From Microterricola viridarii (GTDB lineage Bacteria > Actinomycetota > Actinomycetes > Actinomycetales > Microbacteriaceae), in contig NZ_LT629742.1 in assembly GCF_900104895.1 (NCBI RefSeq), forward strand, positions 992,001-1,056,000: 64,000 nucleotides of DNA. The letters are read 5' to 3'. Below the pieces are notes generated by a model, which worked only from the letters and a program-made list of their open reading frames with translations, had not been told where the DNA came from and ran no database searches. The translations under genes and the position numbers were made by a program. Positions 9,417 to 16,859 of this stretch are shown one piece after another (position 1 is the stretch's first letter; every line of letters begins with the position of its first letter).

Positions 9417-9465
9417 CTGTCGGAATGCACCCACTTATGTAATATGTCACACAGTAGATGTGCCA
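9417..9465 (+). promoter_or_regulatory. Promoter and operator of the Liv-type operon
   Basis: CTGTCG (9417-9422), 17 bases, TAATAT (9440-9445) form a promoter whose -10 lies inside ATGT-A-ATAT (9437-9445), a one-mismatch dyad. It continues as ATGTCACACAG (9444-9454), a one-mismatch version of the perfect ATGT-CAC-ACAT dyad seen at 16537-16547. Bases 9437-9465 align to 2351-2379 without gaps. Confidence 0.55.
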
Positions 9466-9514
9466 CGGGCCCATCGAATCCGACGATCCAAAGTTGTATC
9501 CCGGAAGGAACTTC

Positions 9515-10705
9515 ATGACTCTTCGCAGCTCACGCGGTATCTCACGCGTCCTGATTCCCGCGGCCCTGTTCGCGAGCGCGGCCCTCGTCCTCACCGGGTG
9601 TTCCGGTGGGCTCGGCGGCGGGGGCGAGGCCGGCGGCGACAGCTCCGGCCCCATCAAGATCGGCATGCTGGCCCCGTTCTCCGGCTCCGAGTCTGCGTTC
9701 GGCGTGTACATGGAGAACGGCGCGCAGATGGCCGTCGACGAGCTCAACGCCGACGGTGGGGTCGACGGGCGCCAGCTCGAGCTCATCACCGAGGACGACG
9801 CCTGTGATGCAACGGCATCCGTCGCCGCCGCCAACAAGCTCGTCACCGCCGGCATCGTCGCCTCGGTCGGCGGGTACTGCTCCGGCGCCACGCTGCCGAC
9901 GCTGCCTATCTTCAACGATGCGGGCATCCCCATGGTGATTCCCGCCGCGAACTCCAACAAGCTGGTGGAGGCGGGCCTCGACGGGGTGTTCCTGATCAAC
10001 GGCACCGGCACCCAGCAGGCCGCCGCGACGCTCAAGTACGCGCTGAAGTCCGGCGCCACCCGCGTCGCCGTGCTGAACGACAACACCGACTACTCCAAGG
10101 ACCTCGCCAGCACGTTCGTCGAGATGGCCAAGGCCGACGGCACCATCGAGGTCGTGCTCGACCAGTCGGTGACCCCGGGCGAAAAGGACTACTCGGCCAA
10201 CGTCAACAACGTGATCACCTCCAAGCCCGACTTCGTGGTCTGGACCGGCTACTACCAGGAGGGCGCGCTCATCACCCGCCAGCTGATCGATGCCGGCTAC
10301 AGCGGCCCGATCCTGGTGGGCGACGGCAGCGTCGACAAGAAGTTCGCCGAGATCGCGGGCGCCGGCTACACCGACAACGTCGTGGGCACCTTCACCCAGA
10401 CGCCGGACATGCTCGAGGGTGCAGGTGACTGGATCGCCGCATACAAGGAGGCGTTCGGCGCAGAGCCCGGCCCCTACTCGACGCAGTCCTACGACGCCGT
10501 GCGCGTCGTCGCCGAGGCGATCAAGAATGCCGGCAGCACCGAGACGGATGCCATCATCGCGGCGCTGCGCGGTCTGGACGGCTTCCCGATCTTCTCCGGG
10601 CCGCTCACCTTCACGCCGGAGGGCACCCTGACAGAGGGTGGCTTCGCCATCGTCCAGATCGGCCCGGACGGCAGCTTCATTCTCAAGGACGACCTGCAGG
10701 GCTAA
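9515..10705 (+). CDS. Branched-chain/amino-acid ABC transporter substrate-binding lipoprotein (LivJ-like)
   Basis: This 396-residue family-4 (Leu/Ile/Val-type, Peripla_BP_6) binding protein starts with an Arg-rich n-region, a hydrophobic core and the lipobox LVLTGC, giving a lipid-anchored mature protein. KIGMLAPFSGSESAFG is the typical start of the mature ligand-binding fold, and a second lobe with TGYYQEGA follows. GGAAGGA lies 5 bases before ATG 9515. It heads an operon with two Liv permeases and two Liv ATPases. Given the shared operator with the peptide operon and flanking hydroxyproline enzymes, free hydroxyproline or proline is as likely a ligand as branched-chain amino acids. Confidence 0.9.
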   Translation: MTLRSSRGISRVLIPAALFASAALVLTGCSGGLGGGGEAGGDSSGPIKIGMLAPFSGSESAFGVYMENGAQMAVDELNADGGVDGRQLELITEDDACDATASVAAANKLVTAGIVASVGGYCSGATLPTLPIFNDAGIPMVIPAANSNKLVEAGLDGVFLINGTGTQQAAATLKYALKSGATRVAVLNDNTDYSKDLASTFVEMAKADGTIEVVLDQSVTPGEKDYSANVNNVITSKPDFVVWTGYYQEGALITRQLIDAGYSGPILVGDGSVDKKFAEIAGAGYTDNVVGTFTQTPDMLEGAGDWIAAYKEAFGAEPGPYSTQSYDAVRVVAEAIKNAGSTETDAIIAALRGLDGFPIFSGPLTFTPEGTLTEGGFAIVQIGPDGSFILKDDLQG

Positions 10706-10716
10706 GTCCATCCGCT

Positions 10717-10747
10717 GAGGGCGCGGCTCTTCTGGGGCCGCGCCCTC
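10717..10747. promoter_or_regulatory. 11-bp stem-loop between binding-protein and permease genes
   Basis: Arms 10717-10727 (GAGGGCGCGGC) and 10737-10747 pair perfectly over a 9-base loop, no T-tract. It is equivalent in place to the stem-loops at 4209-4239 and 26547-26576 and probably sets the binding-protein to permease ratio. Confidence 0.55.
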
Positions 10748-10770
10748 CCCGTCCCTTGGGAGCTCCACTC

Positions 10771-11688
10771 GTGACTGAATTCTTTAGCGATCAGCTCTTC
10801 CAGCTGATCTGGAACGGGCTGTTCGTCGGCTCCTTCTACGCCCTCGTCGCACTCGGCTACAGCATGGTCTACGGCATCATCAAGCTGCTGAACTTTGCGC
10901 ACGGCGACATCTACATGCTCGGATCGTTCATCGCCTTCGTCATCCTGGGCGGTGCGGTCGGCCTCTTCGGGGTCGCCTCCCTGCCGATCCTGCTGATCGT
11001 GCTGCTCATCACCATGCTGCTGACCGGCGCGTTCGGCGTGCTGATCGAGAAGGTCGCCTACCGGCCGCTGCGCTCGAGCCCCCGGCTGGCCGTGCTGATC
11101 ACCGCCGTCGGCGTCTCCTTCACCATCGAGTACGGCGTGCGCCAGATCTTCGGCGCTGACCCGCAGGTGTTCCCCTTCCGGCTGAGCGGCGAGGCCTTCA
11201 ACTTCCTGGGCGCACGCATCTCGACGCCCCAGATCGTGCTCATGGTCATCGCCGGCCTGCTCATGTGGGTGCTGCAGAGCTACATCATGCGCTCCCGCGA
11301 GGGCCGCGCGATGCGCGCGATCGCCCTGGACCCGCGCGCGTCGCTGCTGATGGGCGTCAACGTCGACCGCGTCATCTCGCGCACCTTCTTCATCGGCTCC
11401 GCGCTGGCCGGCGCGGCCGGCGTGATGGCCGGCACCTACTACGGCTCGATCGACTTCCTGATGGGCTTCACCATCGGCCTCAAGGCGTTCACGGCCGCCG
11501 TGATCGGCGGCATCGGCAACATGCAGGGCGCCATGCTCGGCGGCCTCGTCCTCGGCCTGCTGGAGTCCTTCGGCACCTTCGCCCTCGGCGGCGAGTGGCG
11601 CGACGTCTTCACCTTCGGCTGCCTCATCCTGTTCCTCTCGATCCGACCGACGGGCATCCTCGGGTCCCGCGTCGTAGAAAGGATGTGA
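10771..11688 (+). CDS. livH: Liv-type ABC transporter permease LivH
   Basis: The 305-residue permease has the LivH signature near its N-terminus (GYSMVYGIIKLLNFAHGDIY) and about eight hydrophobic helices. It is one half of the membrane channel for the amino acid delivered by the upstream lipoprotein. GTG 10771 is chosen because GGGAG lies 8 bases upstream and homologous proteins begin close to this point; the frame is open 15 bases further to a TTG with no ribosome site. Four bases separate it from livM. Confidence 0.9.
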   Translation: MTEFFSDQLFQLIWNGLFVGSFYALVALGYSMVYGIIKLLNFAHGDIYMLGSFIAFVILGGAVGLFGVASLPILLIVLLITMLLTGAFGVLIEKVAYRPLRSSPRLAVLITAVGVSFTIEYGVRQIFGADPQVFPFRLSGEAFNFLGARISTPQIVLMVIAGLLMWVLQSYIMRSREGRAMRAIALDPRASLLMGVNVDRVISRTFFIGSALAGAAGVMAGTYYGSIDFLMGFTIGLKAFTAAVIGGIGNMQGAMLGGLVLGLLESFGTFALGGEWRDVFTFGCLILFLSIRPTGILGSRVVERM

Positions 11689-11691
11689 CCC

Positions 11692-12954
11692 GTGGCCGAC
11701 AAGAACCTGCTCCCGCGGCTGGACCGCCTCACCCGGATCACGGCGCCGCAGCCGCTCTTCAGCCGGCCCCGGCCGCTGAGCGGCCTGCTGGCTCCGCAGC
11801 GCTTCATGGGCCTGCTGGGCCTGGCCCTGTTCATCGGCGCGCTCGTGCTGCCGTTCATCACGGCCTCGCCCTACATCATCTCGATCCTCACCTCGGCGTT
11901 CATCTACGTGATGATCGCGATGGGGCTGAACGTGGTGGTCGGCTACGCCGGCCTGCTCGACCTCGGCTACATCGCCTTCGTCGCCGTCGGGGCGTACACC
12001 TCCGGCATCCTGTCGACGACCCTCGGCTTCACCATGCTCGAGACCATCCCGTTCGTCGTTCTCGCCTGCATCCTCGCCGGCATCGTCATCGGCGGCCCGA
12101 CGCTCCGGCTGCGCTCCGACTACCTCGCGATCGTGACCCTCGGCTTCGGCGAGATCATCCGCATCACGGCGACGAACCTGAGCATCACCGGCGGGGCGAG
12201 CGGCATCCACGGCATCCCGACCTGGTCGTTCTTCGGCTGGTCCTTCGCCGACGGCGCCGATCTGTTCGGGATCCACTTCAACGCCAAGATCCTGTTCTAC
12301 TTCTTCGTCGTGATCGTGGCGCTCGGGCTGGCGACCGTCGGCGCCGCGCGCCTGGCCAACGGCAAGCTGGGGCGCGCCTGGAAGTCGGTCCGCGACGACG
12401 AGGACGCCTCGGAGGCCATGGGCATCAACGGCTACACCGCCAAGCTCTCCGCGTACATCATCGGCGCGGTCTGGGGCGGCGTCGCCGGCTCGCTGCTGGC
12501 CACCCACCTCAGCGCGATCTCGCCGCCCAGCTTCGAGTTCCTCTACTCGGCGCTGATCCTGATGGCGGTTGTGCTCGGCGGCATGGGCTCGACCCCCGGC
12601 GTGATCATCGGCGCCCTGTTCGTCTCGCTCGCGCCCGAGCTGCTGCGCGAGTTCTCCGAGTGGCGCTACCTGCTCTTCGGTGTGCTGCTCGTCGTCGTCA
12701 TGATCTTCCGCCCGGCCGGTCTCTGGCCGGCCAACTTCGTGCTGCCGTTCCTCAAGCGGCGCCCACCGGCCGAGCCGGTGTCCACCACCAACATCCCCTG
12801 GGCCCAGCAGGCCAAGGAGGAGGCGGAGGCCGAGCAGGAGGAGATCGAGCGGATGTCGGCGGTGACCTCCACCGTCCCCGATTCGATCCCGGATGCCGTG
12901 GCGGGCGTCAACGCCATCAGCGACAACCCGGCAGACCAGGAGGAGAACCGATGA
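11692..12954 (+). CDS. livM: Liv-type ABC transporter permease LivM
   Basis: The 420-residue permease carries the LivM hallmark GLNVVVGYAGLLDLGYIAF and the cytoplasmic coupling segment SVRDDEDASEAMGIN. About ten membrane helices occupy residues 45-345. A charged Glu-rich tail of about 60 residues (after KRRPPAEP) extends past the normal end of the family and has no evident function. GTG 11692 follows livH directly. It pairs with LivH. Its stop overlaps the start of livG as ATGA. Confidence 0.9.
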   Translation: MADKNLLPRLDRLTRITAPQPLFSRPRPLSGLLAPQRFMGLLGLALFIGALVLPFITASPYIISILTSAFIYVMIAMGLNVVVGYAGLLDLGYIAFVAVGAYTSGILSTTLGFTMLETIPFVVLACILAGIVIGGPTLRLRSDYLAIVTLGFGEIIRITATNLSITGGASGIHGIPTWSFFGWSFADGADLFGIHFNAKILFYFFVVIVALGLATVGAARLANGKLGRAWKSVRDDEDASEAMGINGYTAKLSAYIIGAVWGGVAGSLLATHLSAISPPSFEFLYSALILMAVVLGGMGSTPGVIIGALFVSLAPELLREFSEWRYLLFGVLLVVVMIFRPAGLWPANFVLPFLKRRPPAEPVSTTNIPWAQQAKEEAEAEQEEIERMSAVTSTVPDSIPDAVAGVNAISDNPADQEENR

Positions 12955-13754
12955 CCGACACCGTCGCGACCGCGACCGCCCGCGGCGAGCTGCTGCTGCG
13001 CGTCTCCGGCCTCGCCGTGCAGTTCGGCGGTATCCGCGCCGTGGACGGGCTGAGCTTCGACGTGCACGAGTGTGAGATCGTCTCGGTGATCGGCCCGAAC
13101 GGCGCGGGCAAGACCAGTGCGTTCAACTGCATCACCGGCTTCTACCGGCCGACCGGCGGCACCGTGCTCTTCGGCGGGGACGACATCACCCGCATCCGGC
13201 CCTCGACGATCACCAAGCGCGGCATGTCCCGCACGTTCCAGAACCTGCGCCTGTTCCGTGACATGAGCGTGCTCGACAACGTCAAGACGGCGATGCACAG
13301 CAGGCTGCGCGAGAACGTCTTCGACCAGTTGCTGCACACGCCGCGCTACAAGCGCGCCGAGGCGCAGTGCACGCAGGACGCGCGCGGCTGGCTCGACTTC
13401 GTCGGCTTCCGCGGCGACGAGGAGCTGTTCGTCACGCAGCTGCCCTACGGCGAGCAGCGGCGCGTGGAGATCGCCCGCGCGCTGGCGACGCAGCCCAGGC
13501 TGCTGCTGCTGGACGAGCCGGGCGCCGGCCTGAACCACCAGGAGAAGGCCGAGCTGATGGCGCTCATCCGCCGCATCCGGGACCTGGGTGTGGGCATCGT
13601 GCTCATCGAACACGACATGGGGCTGGTGATGGAAGTCTCAGAGCGCATCGTCGTGTTGAACTTTGGCAAGGAGATTGCCGACGGATCCCCGGCCGAGATC
13701 AAGGCCAACCCGGCCGTCATCGAGGCCTACCTCGGAGCGGAGGAAGACGAATGA
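12951..13754 (+). CDS. livG: Liv-type ABC transporter ATPase LivG
   Basis: This 267-residue ABC ATPase has Walker A GPNGAGKTS, the Liv-specific GMSRTFQNLRLF Q-loop region, a signature-position sequence LPYGEQRRVEIARAL, and Walker B LLLLDEPGAGLN. The LPYGEQRR form (replacing LSGGQ) and the C-terminal extension to EAYLGAEED are characteristic of LivG. It forms the cytoplasmic heterodimer with LivF, with which it overlaps by 4 bases. Confidence 0.92.
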   Translation: MTDTVATATARGELLLRVSGLAVQFGGIRAVDGLSFDVHECEIVSVIGPNGAGKTSAFNCITGFYRPTGGTVLFGGDDITRIRPSTITKRGMSRTFQNLRLFRDMSVLDNVKTAMHSRLRENVFDQLLHTPRYKRAEAQCTQDARGWLDFVGFRGDEELFVTQLPYGEQRRVEIARALATQPRLLLLDEPGAGLNHQEKAELMALIRRIRDLGVGIVLIEHDMGLVMEVSERIVVLNFGKEIADGSPAEIKANPAVIEAYLGAEEDE

Positions 13755-14461
13755 CCGCACTCGTTCTCGACGGGGTCGAACTGTTCTATCACCGGGTGCA
13801 GGCCCTGCGCGGCCTGAGCATCGAGGTCAACCAGGGCGAGATCGTCGCCCTGCTCGGCAACAACGGCGCGGGCAAGACGTCGACGCTGTCGATGATCTCC
13901 GGGCTGGTGCGGCCGCGCGCCGGCAGCGTGCGCTGGGGCGACCACGACCTGACCAAGATGACCCCGTGGGACATTGTGGGCGCCGGGCTGCTGCACATCC
14001 CGGAGGGGCGGCGCATCTTCTCGACCATGACGGTGCACGAGAACCTGCTGCTCGGCGGCTACCTGGTCAAGGACCAGAAGCTGATCCTGGAGCGGGCGAA
14101 CTACGCCTACGAGCTGATGCCGAGGCTGGCGGAGCGGCGCGCCCAGCAGGGCGGGACGCTCTCGGGCGGAGAGCAGCAGATGCTCGCCCTCGGACGCGCG
14201 CTCGTCGGCGGGCCCCAGCTGCTGCTGCTCGACGAGCCGTCCATGGGCCTGGCCCCGCTCGTCGTCAAACAGGTGATGGAGATCATCGCCGCGGTCAAGG
14301 CACAGGGCACGACGGTGCTGCTCGTCGAGCAGAACGCGCGCGCCGCGCTGCGCATCGCCGACCGCGGCTACGTGCTCGAGTCCGGCGCGGTCACCATGTC
14401 GGGCACGGCCGCCGAGCTCGCCGAGGACCCGCGCGTGATCGAGGCCTACCTGGGGGCCTAG
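13751..14461 (+). CDS. livF: Liv-type ABC transporter ATPase LivF
   Basis: The 236-residue ATPase shows Walker A GNNGAGKTS, IPEGRRIFSTMTVHENLLLG typical of LivF, signature LSGGEQQML and Walker B LLLLDEPSMGLAP. It ends with EAYLGA, the usual LivF C-terminus. Last gene of the transporter operon; a very strong hairpin lies 45 bases downstream. Confidence 0.92.
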   Translation: MTALVLDGVELFYHRVQALRGLSIEVNQGEIVALLGNNGAGKTSTLSMISGLVRPRAGSVRWGDHDLTKMTPWDIVGAGLLHIPEGRRIFSTMTVHENLLLGGYLVKDQKLILERANYAYELMPRLAERRAQQGGTLSGGEQQMLALGRALVGGPQLLLLDEPSMGLAPLVVKQVMEIIAAVKAQGTTVLLVEQNARAALRIADRGYVLESGAVTMSGTAAELAEDPRVIEAYLGA

Positions 14462-14506
14462 CGAGTCAGCGAAACAGCGGCCGAGAGACACAGCGGCGGA
14501 GAAACA

Positions 14507-14543
14507 CAGGGGCGGCCCGGCACGAGGTGCCGGGCCGCCCCTG
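14507..14543. terminator. Bidirectional hairpin terminator between convergent operons
   Basis: A perfect 17-bp stem (14507-14523 with 14527-14543) closes a GAG loop. It lies between livF (+) and the convergent cyclodeaminase-family gene (-) and can serve both. No clear T-run, common in high-GC genomes. Confidence 0.7.
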
Positions 14544-14564
14544 TCCATCCGCTGCCGCCTGGGT

Positions 14565-15488
14565 TCAGCGAGCCCGGCGGTGCACCTCGGCGGCGACCAC
14601 CAGGTCTTCCCAGCCCATGCCCATGCTCTTGAACACGCGCGGCTGGCCGGGGGCCGGCCGCGCCGCCCCGGTGACCAGTGTGTGGATCGGCACGATCGTG
14701 TCGACGTCCAGTGCGCCCTCGCCGATCGGGATGATGACGTCGCCGGCCTCGCGTAGCGCGGATGCCACATCCTCCACCACGACGAAGCTGCGCCCCATGA
14801 GGTCGGAGTCGATCTCGCGCATGAACGGCTCGTGCGAGCCGACGGCCACGACAACGGTCTCGCCCGTGACGAGGGAGCCGTCGAACACCGGCTCGCTCGC
14901 CGTCGTCGCGCACACGATGATCGTGGCGCCCGCGGCGTCCGCCGCGCTCCCCACGCGTGCGGCGAAGCCCTCGCCGCGGAGCGTCTCGACCAGGCTCTGC
15001 GCCTTCTCGGCCGAGCGCCCGGTGATGATGACCTCGCGGAGCTCGCGCACCGCGGCGACCGCGTGCACGTGGCCCCACGCCTGCGGGCCGGAGCCGATGA
15101 CGAGGAGCGTGGCCGGGCCGGCAGGTGCCAGCGCGTCGACGGCGACGGCCGAGATCGCCGGGGTGCGCAGGGTGGTGAGGGCGGTGCCGTCGAAGAGGGC
15201 GATGGGCGTCAGGGTGTCGGAGTCCATCAGCACGTAGATCGCCTGGATTCGCTCCAGCCCCCTGGCCGGGTTCGCCGGGGCGATGGTCGCGAGCTTGACC
15301 CCCGCGAAGCCGGCGCCCTCTGCCGGCATCAGCAGCAGCTGGCCGTTCTCCACCTCGGCGAAGGTGCGACCGAGGGCGGCGGCCGGGTCCAGCCCGCCGC
15401 GCAGGGCCGTGTCGAGGGCGTGCACGGCGGCGGCGAAGTCGACCGTGCCGAACACCTGGTCCGCGTCGTAGAAGGGCAGCGCGCTCAT
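14565..15488 (-). CDS. Ornithine cyclodeaminase/mu-crystallin family protein, probable pyrroline-2-carboxylate reductase or cis-3-hydroxyproline dehydratase
   Basis: The 307-residue protein has the family layout: substrate-binding GVKLATIAPAN near residue 63, DGTALTTLRTPA near 97, and the Rossmann nucleotide motif VIGSGPQA near 128. Family members include ornithine cyclodeaminase, delta1-pyrroline-2-carboxylate reductase and cis-3-hydroxy-L-proline dehydratase (LhpI-like). Its start overlaps the stop of a proline racemase-family gene by 4 bases, a pairing that in other bacteria serves 3-hydroxyproline breakdown, with pyrroline-2-carboxylate reduced to L-proline. That context favours the reductase or dehydratase role over ornithine cyclodeamination. 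Which one cannot be told from sequence alone. Confidence 0.75.
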   Translation of the reverse strand: MSALPFYDADQVFGTVDFAAAVHALDTALRGGLDPAAALGRTFAEVENGQLLLMPAEGAGFAGVKLATIAPANPARGLERIQAIYVLMDSDTLTPIALFDGTALTTLRTPAISAVAVDALAPAGPATLLVIGSGPQAWGHVHAVAAVRELREVIITGRSAEKAQSLVETLRGEGFAARVGSAADAAGATIIVCATTASEPVFDGSLVTGETVVVAVGSHEPFMREIDSDLMGRSFVVVEDVASALREAGDVIIPIGEGALDVDTIVPIHTLVTGAARPAPGQPRVFKSMGMGWEDLVVAAEVHRRAR

Positions 15489-16516
15489 CGCAGCACGAAT
15501 CCGGTGCCGAGGGCGTCGCGCTCGTCCAGGGTGAACAGGTGCTCGCCCGTCTTGTACGCCGAGCCGGTGACCTCGGGGACGACCCGGGGCGCGTCGCCCG
15601 CGGCATCCGCCGTGCGTTCGAAGCGGGCCGTGAACCGGGTGTCGACGATGGAATCGTGCGTGAGCGTCTCGGCCTCGCCGAGGGTGCCGTCATCGGCCAG
15701 CAGCGCCACGCGCGCCCCGGTGCCGGAGCCACAGGGGGAACGGTCGACCTCGCCGTCGGCGAAGACCGTGACGTTGCGCTGGTGCGGGCCGGATGCCGTG
15801 CGCGGGAGCTCGTCGAACAGGATCGTGCCGTAGACGCCAGAGAGGCGGGGGTCGGCCGCGTGCTGGGCAAGCGGGGAGTCGTTGAGCAGCCACTTGACCT
15901 CGCGGCCGATGGCGATGAGATCGGTGTAGTGCTCCGGCGCGACGCTCAGGCCGACGGTCGAGGCGTCGAGCGAGGCGTAGATCGCGCCGCTGAAGCTCAG
16001 GTCCACCTGCACCTCGCCGCAGCTGGTGCGGACGGGCACCGACCGGGCGATGACGTGCGAGGCGACGTTGCGGAAGGTGACCGACTCGATCACGCCGGCC
16101 CGCTGGGTGACCCGGGCGACGACCCGGCCGGACGGCACGTCGATGCGCACCTCGGTGTCGCCATCGGGGTTCGACGGCACCCGCCCGGTCTCAACCGCCC
16201 AGACGCCGAGCGCGATCGTGCCGTGGCCGCACGCGGTCGAGAAGCCGTCCTTGTGCCAGAACAGCACGCCGAAGTCGGCGCCGTCGTCGTCGGCGGGGGT
16301 GATGAAGCCGCCGTACATGTCGGCGTGCCCGCGCGGCTCGTTGCAGAGCAGCTCCCGGATGCGGTCGACGCCGTTCTCGTTCGCGATGGCGTTCATGCGC
16401 CGGGCGCCGACGGTGTCGCCCGGGATCGGGGGCAGCCCCTCGGTGACGATGCGGAACGGCTCGCCGGCCGTGTGGTAATCCTCGGTGCGGAGGCGCAGTG
16501 TGGCGTGCTGGGTCAT
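15485..16516 (-). CDS. Second proline racemase-family enzyme (hydroxyproline epimerase or trans-3-hydroxyproline dehydratase)
   Basis: A 343-residue paralogue of the truncated gene at the left edge. The active-site cysteines are Cys96 (ACGHG) and Cys262 (SPCGSG), the Cys/Cys pattern of racemases/epimerases. Genetic linkage to the cyclodeaminase-family gene would instead suggest trans-3-hydroxy-L-proline dehydratase, which normally has Thr at the second position, so the assignment is open. ATG 16516 is preferred: the family N-terminus begins there, TACGCT (16523-16528) sits 6 bases upstream as a possible leaderless -10, and the ATGT-CAC-ACAT dyad is 20 bases before it. The frame continues upstream, but that would place the operator inside the gene. 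Confidence 0.85.
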   Translation of the reverse strand: MTQHATLRLRTEDYHTAGEPFRIVTEGLPPIPGDTVGARRMNAIANENGVDRIRELLCNEPRGHADMYGGFITPADDDGADFGVLFWHKDGFSTACGHGTIALGVWAVETGRVPSNPDGDTEVRIDVPSGRVVARVTQRAGVIESVTFRNVASHVIARSVPVRTSCGEVQVDLSFSGAIYASLDASTVGLSVAPEHYTDLIAIGREVKWLLNDSPLAQHAADPRLSGVYGTILFDELPRTASGPHQRNVTVFADGEVDRSPCGSGTGARVALLADDGTLGEAETLTHDSIVDTRFTARFERTADAAGDAPRVVPEVTGSAYKTGEHLFTLDERDALGTGFVLR

Positions 16517-16536
16517 GCTCCGAGCGTATCGCTTTG

Positions 16537-16547
16537 ATGTGTGACAT
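16537..16547 (-). promoter_or_regulatory. Perfect ATGT-N3-ACAT operator in the racemase promoter
   Basis: ATGTCACACAT (read on the minus strand) is a perfect inverted repeat with 3-base centre. It lies upstream of the presumed -10 TACGCT and shares the ATGTCAC core with the promoters at 2358-2364 and 9444-9450. Confidence 0.5.
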
Positions 16548-16859
16548 ACCACTGGCGTTGCGGGCATGCCCGCTTCCGCCCCCGGGCATGCCGAAGGCCC
16601 GGGGCTAAACACACCCACCCGGGATACTTCACCAAGTGTGTGCGCCGCAACCGGGCCTGTCAGTACTGCTGTGTGTGAGCCGCGCCGGCAGCCGCTGGGG
16701 CCGGGCGCGCTCGTGGAATGCGAGGTATGGGGAGAGCCGGGGCACGAGACATACCCTTGGCACCGGCTCTCCGCATGAGCTGAGCAGATGGTGCGCGCGA
16801 TGACGCTCGCGCGCGGAAGCGGGGCGGGAACCCGGCAGGCCTAGAGGGCCGAGGGCGAC
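16548..16859. other. Intergenic stretch with two hairpins, no supported gene
   Basis: Between the racemase promoter and the 3' end of the helicase gene. It contains a 10-bp inverted repeat (16563-16572 / 16583-16592, GGCATGCCCG) and another (16731-16740 / 16763-16772, GGAGAGCCGG). A short frame around 16627-16677 reads CVRRNRACQYCCV then stop, faintly like an HNH nuclease cysteine motif, with no start. No RNA family that I know fits. Confidence 0.4.

Noticed and set aside
16566-16778. 70-codon open frame in the racemase-helicase gap
   Set aside because: No ribosome site, no domain, mixed codon bias, and it overlaps two hairpins.
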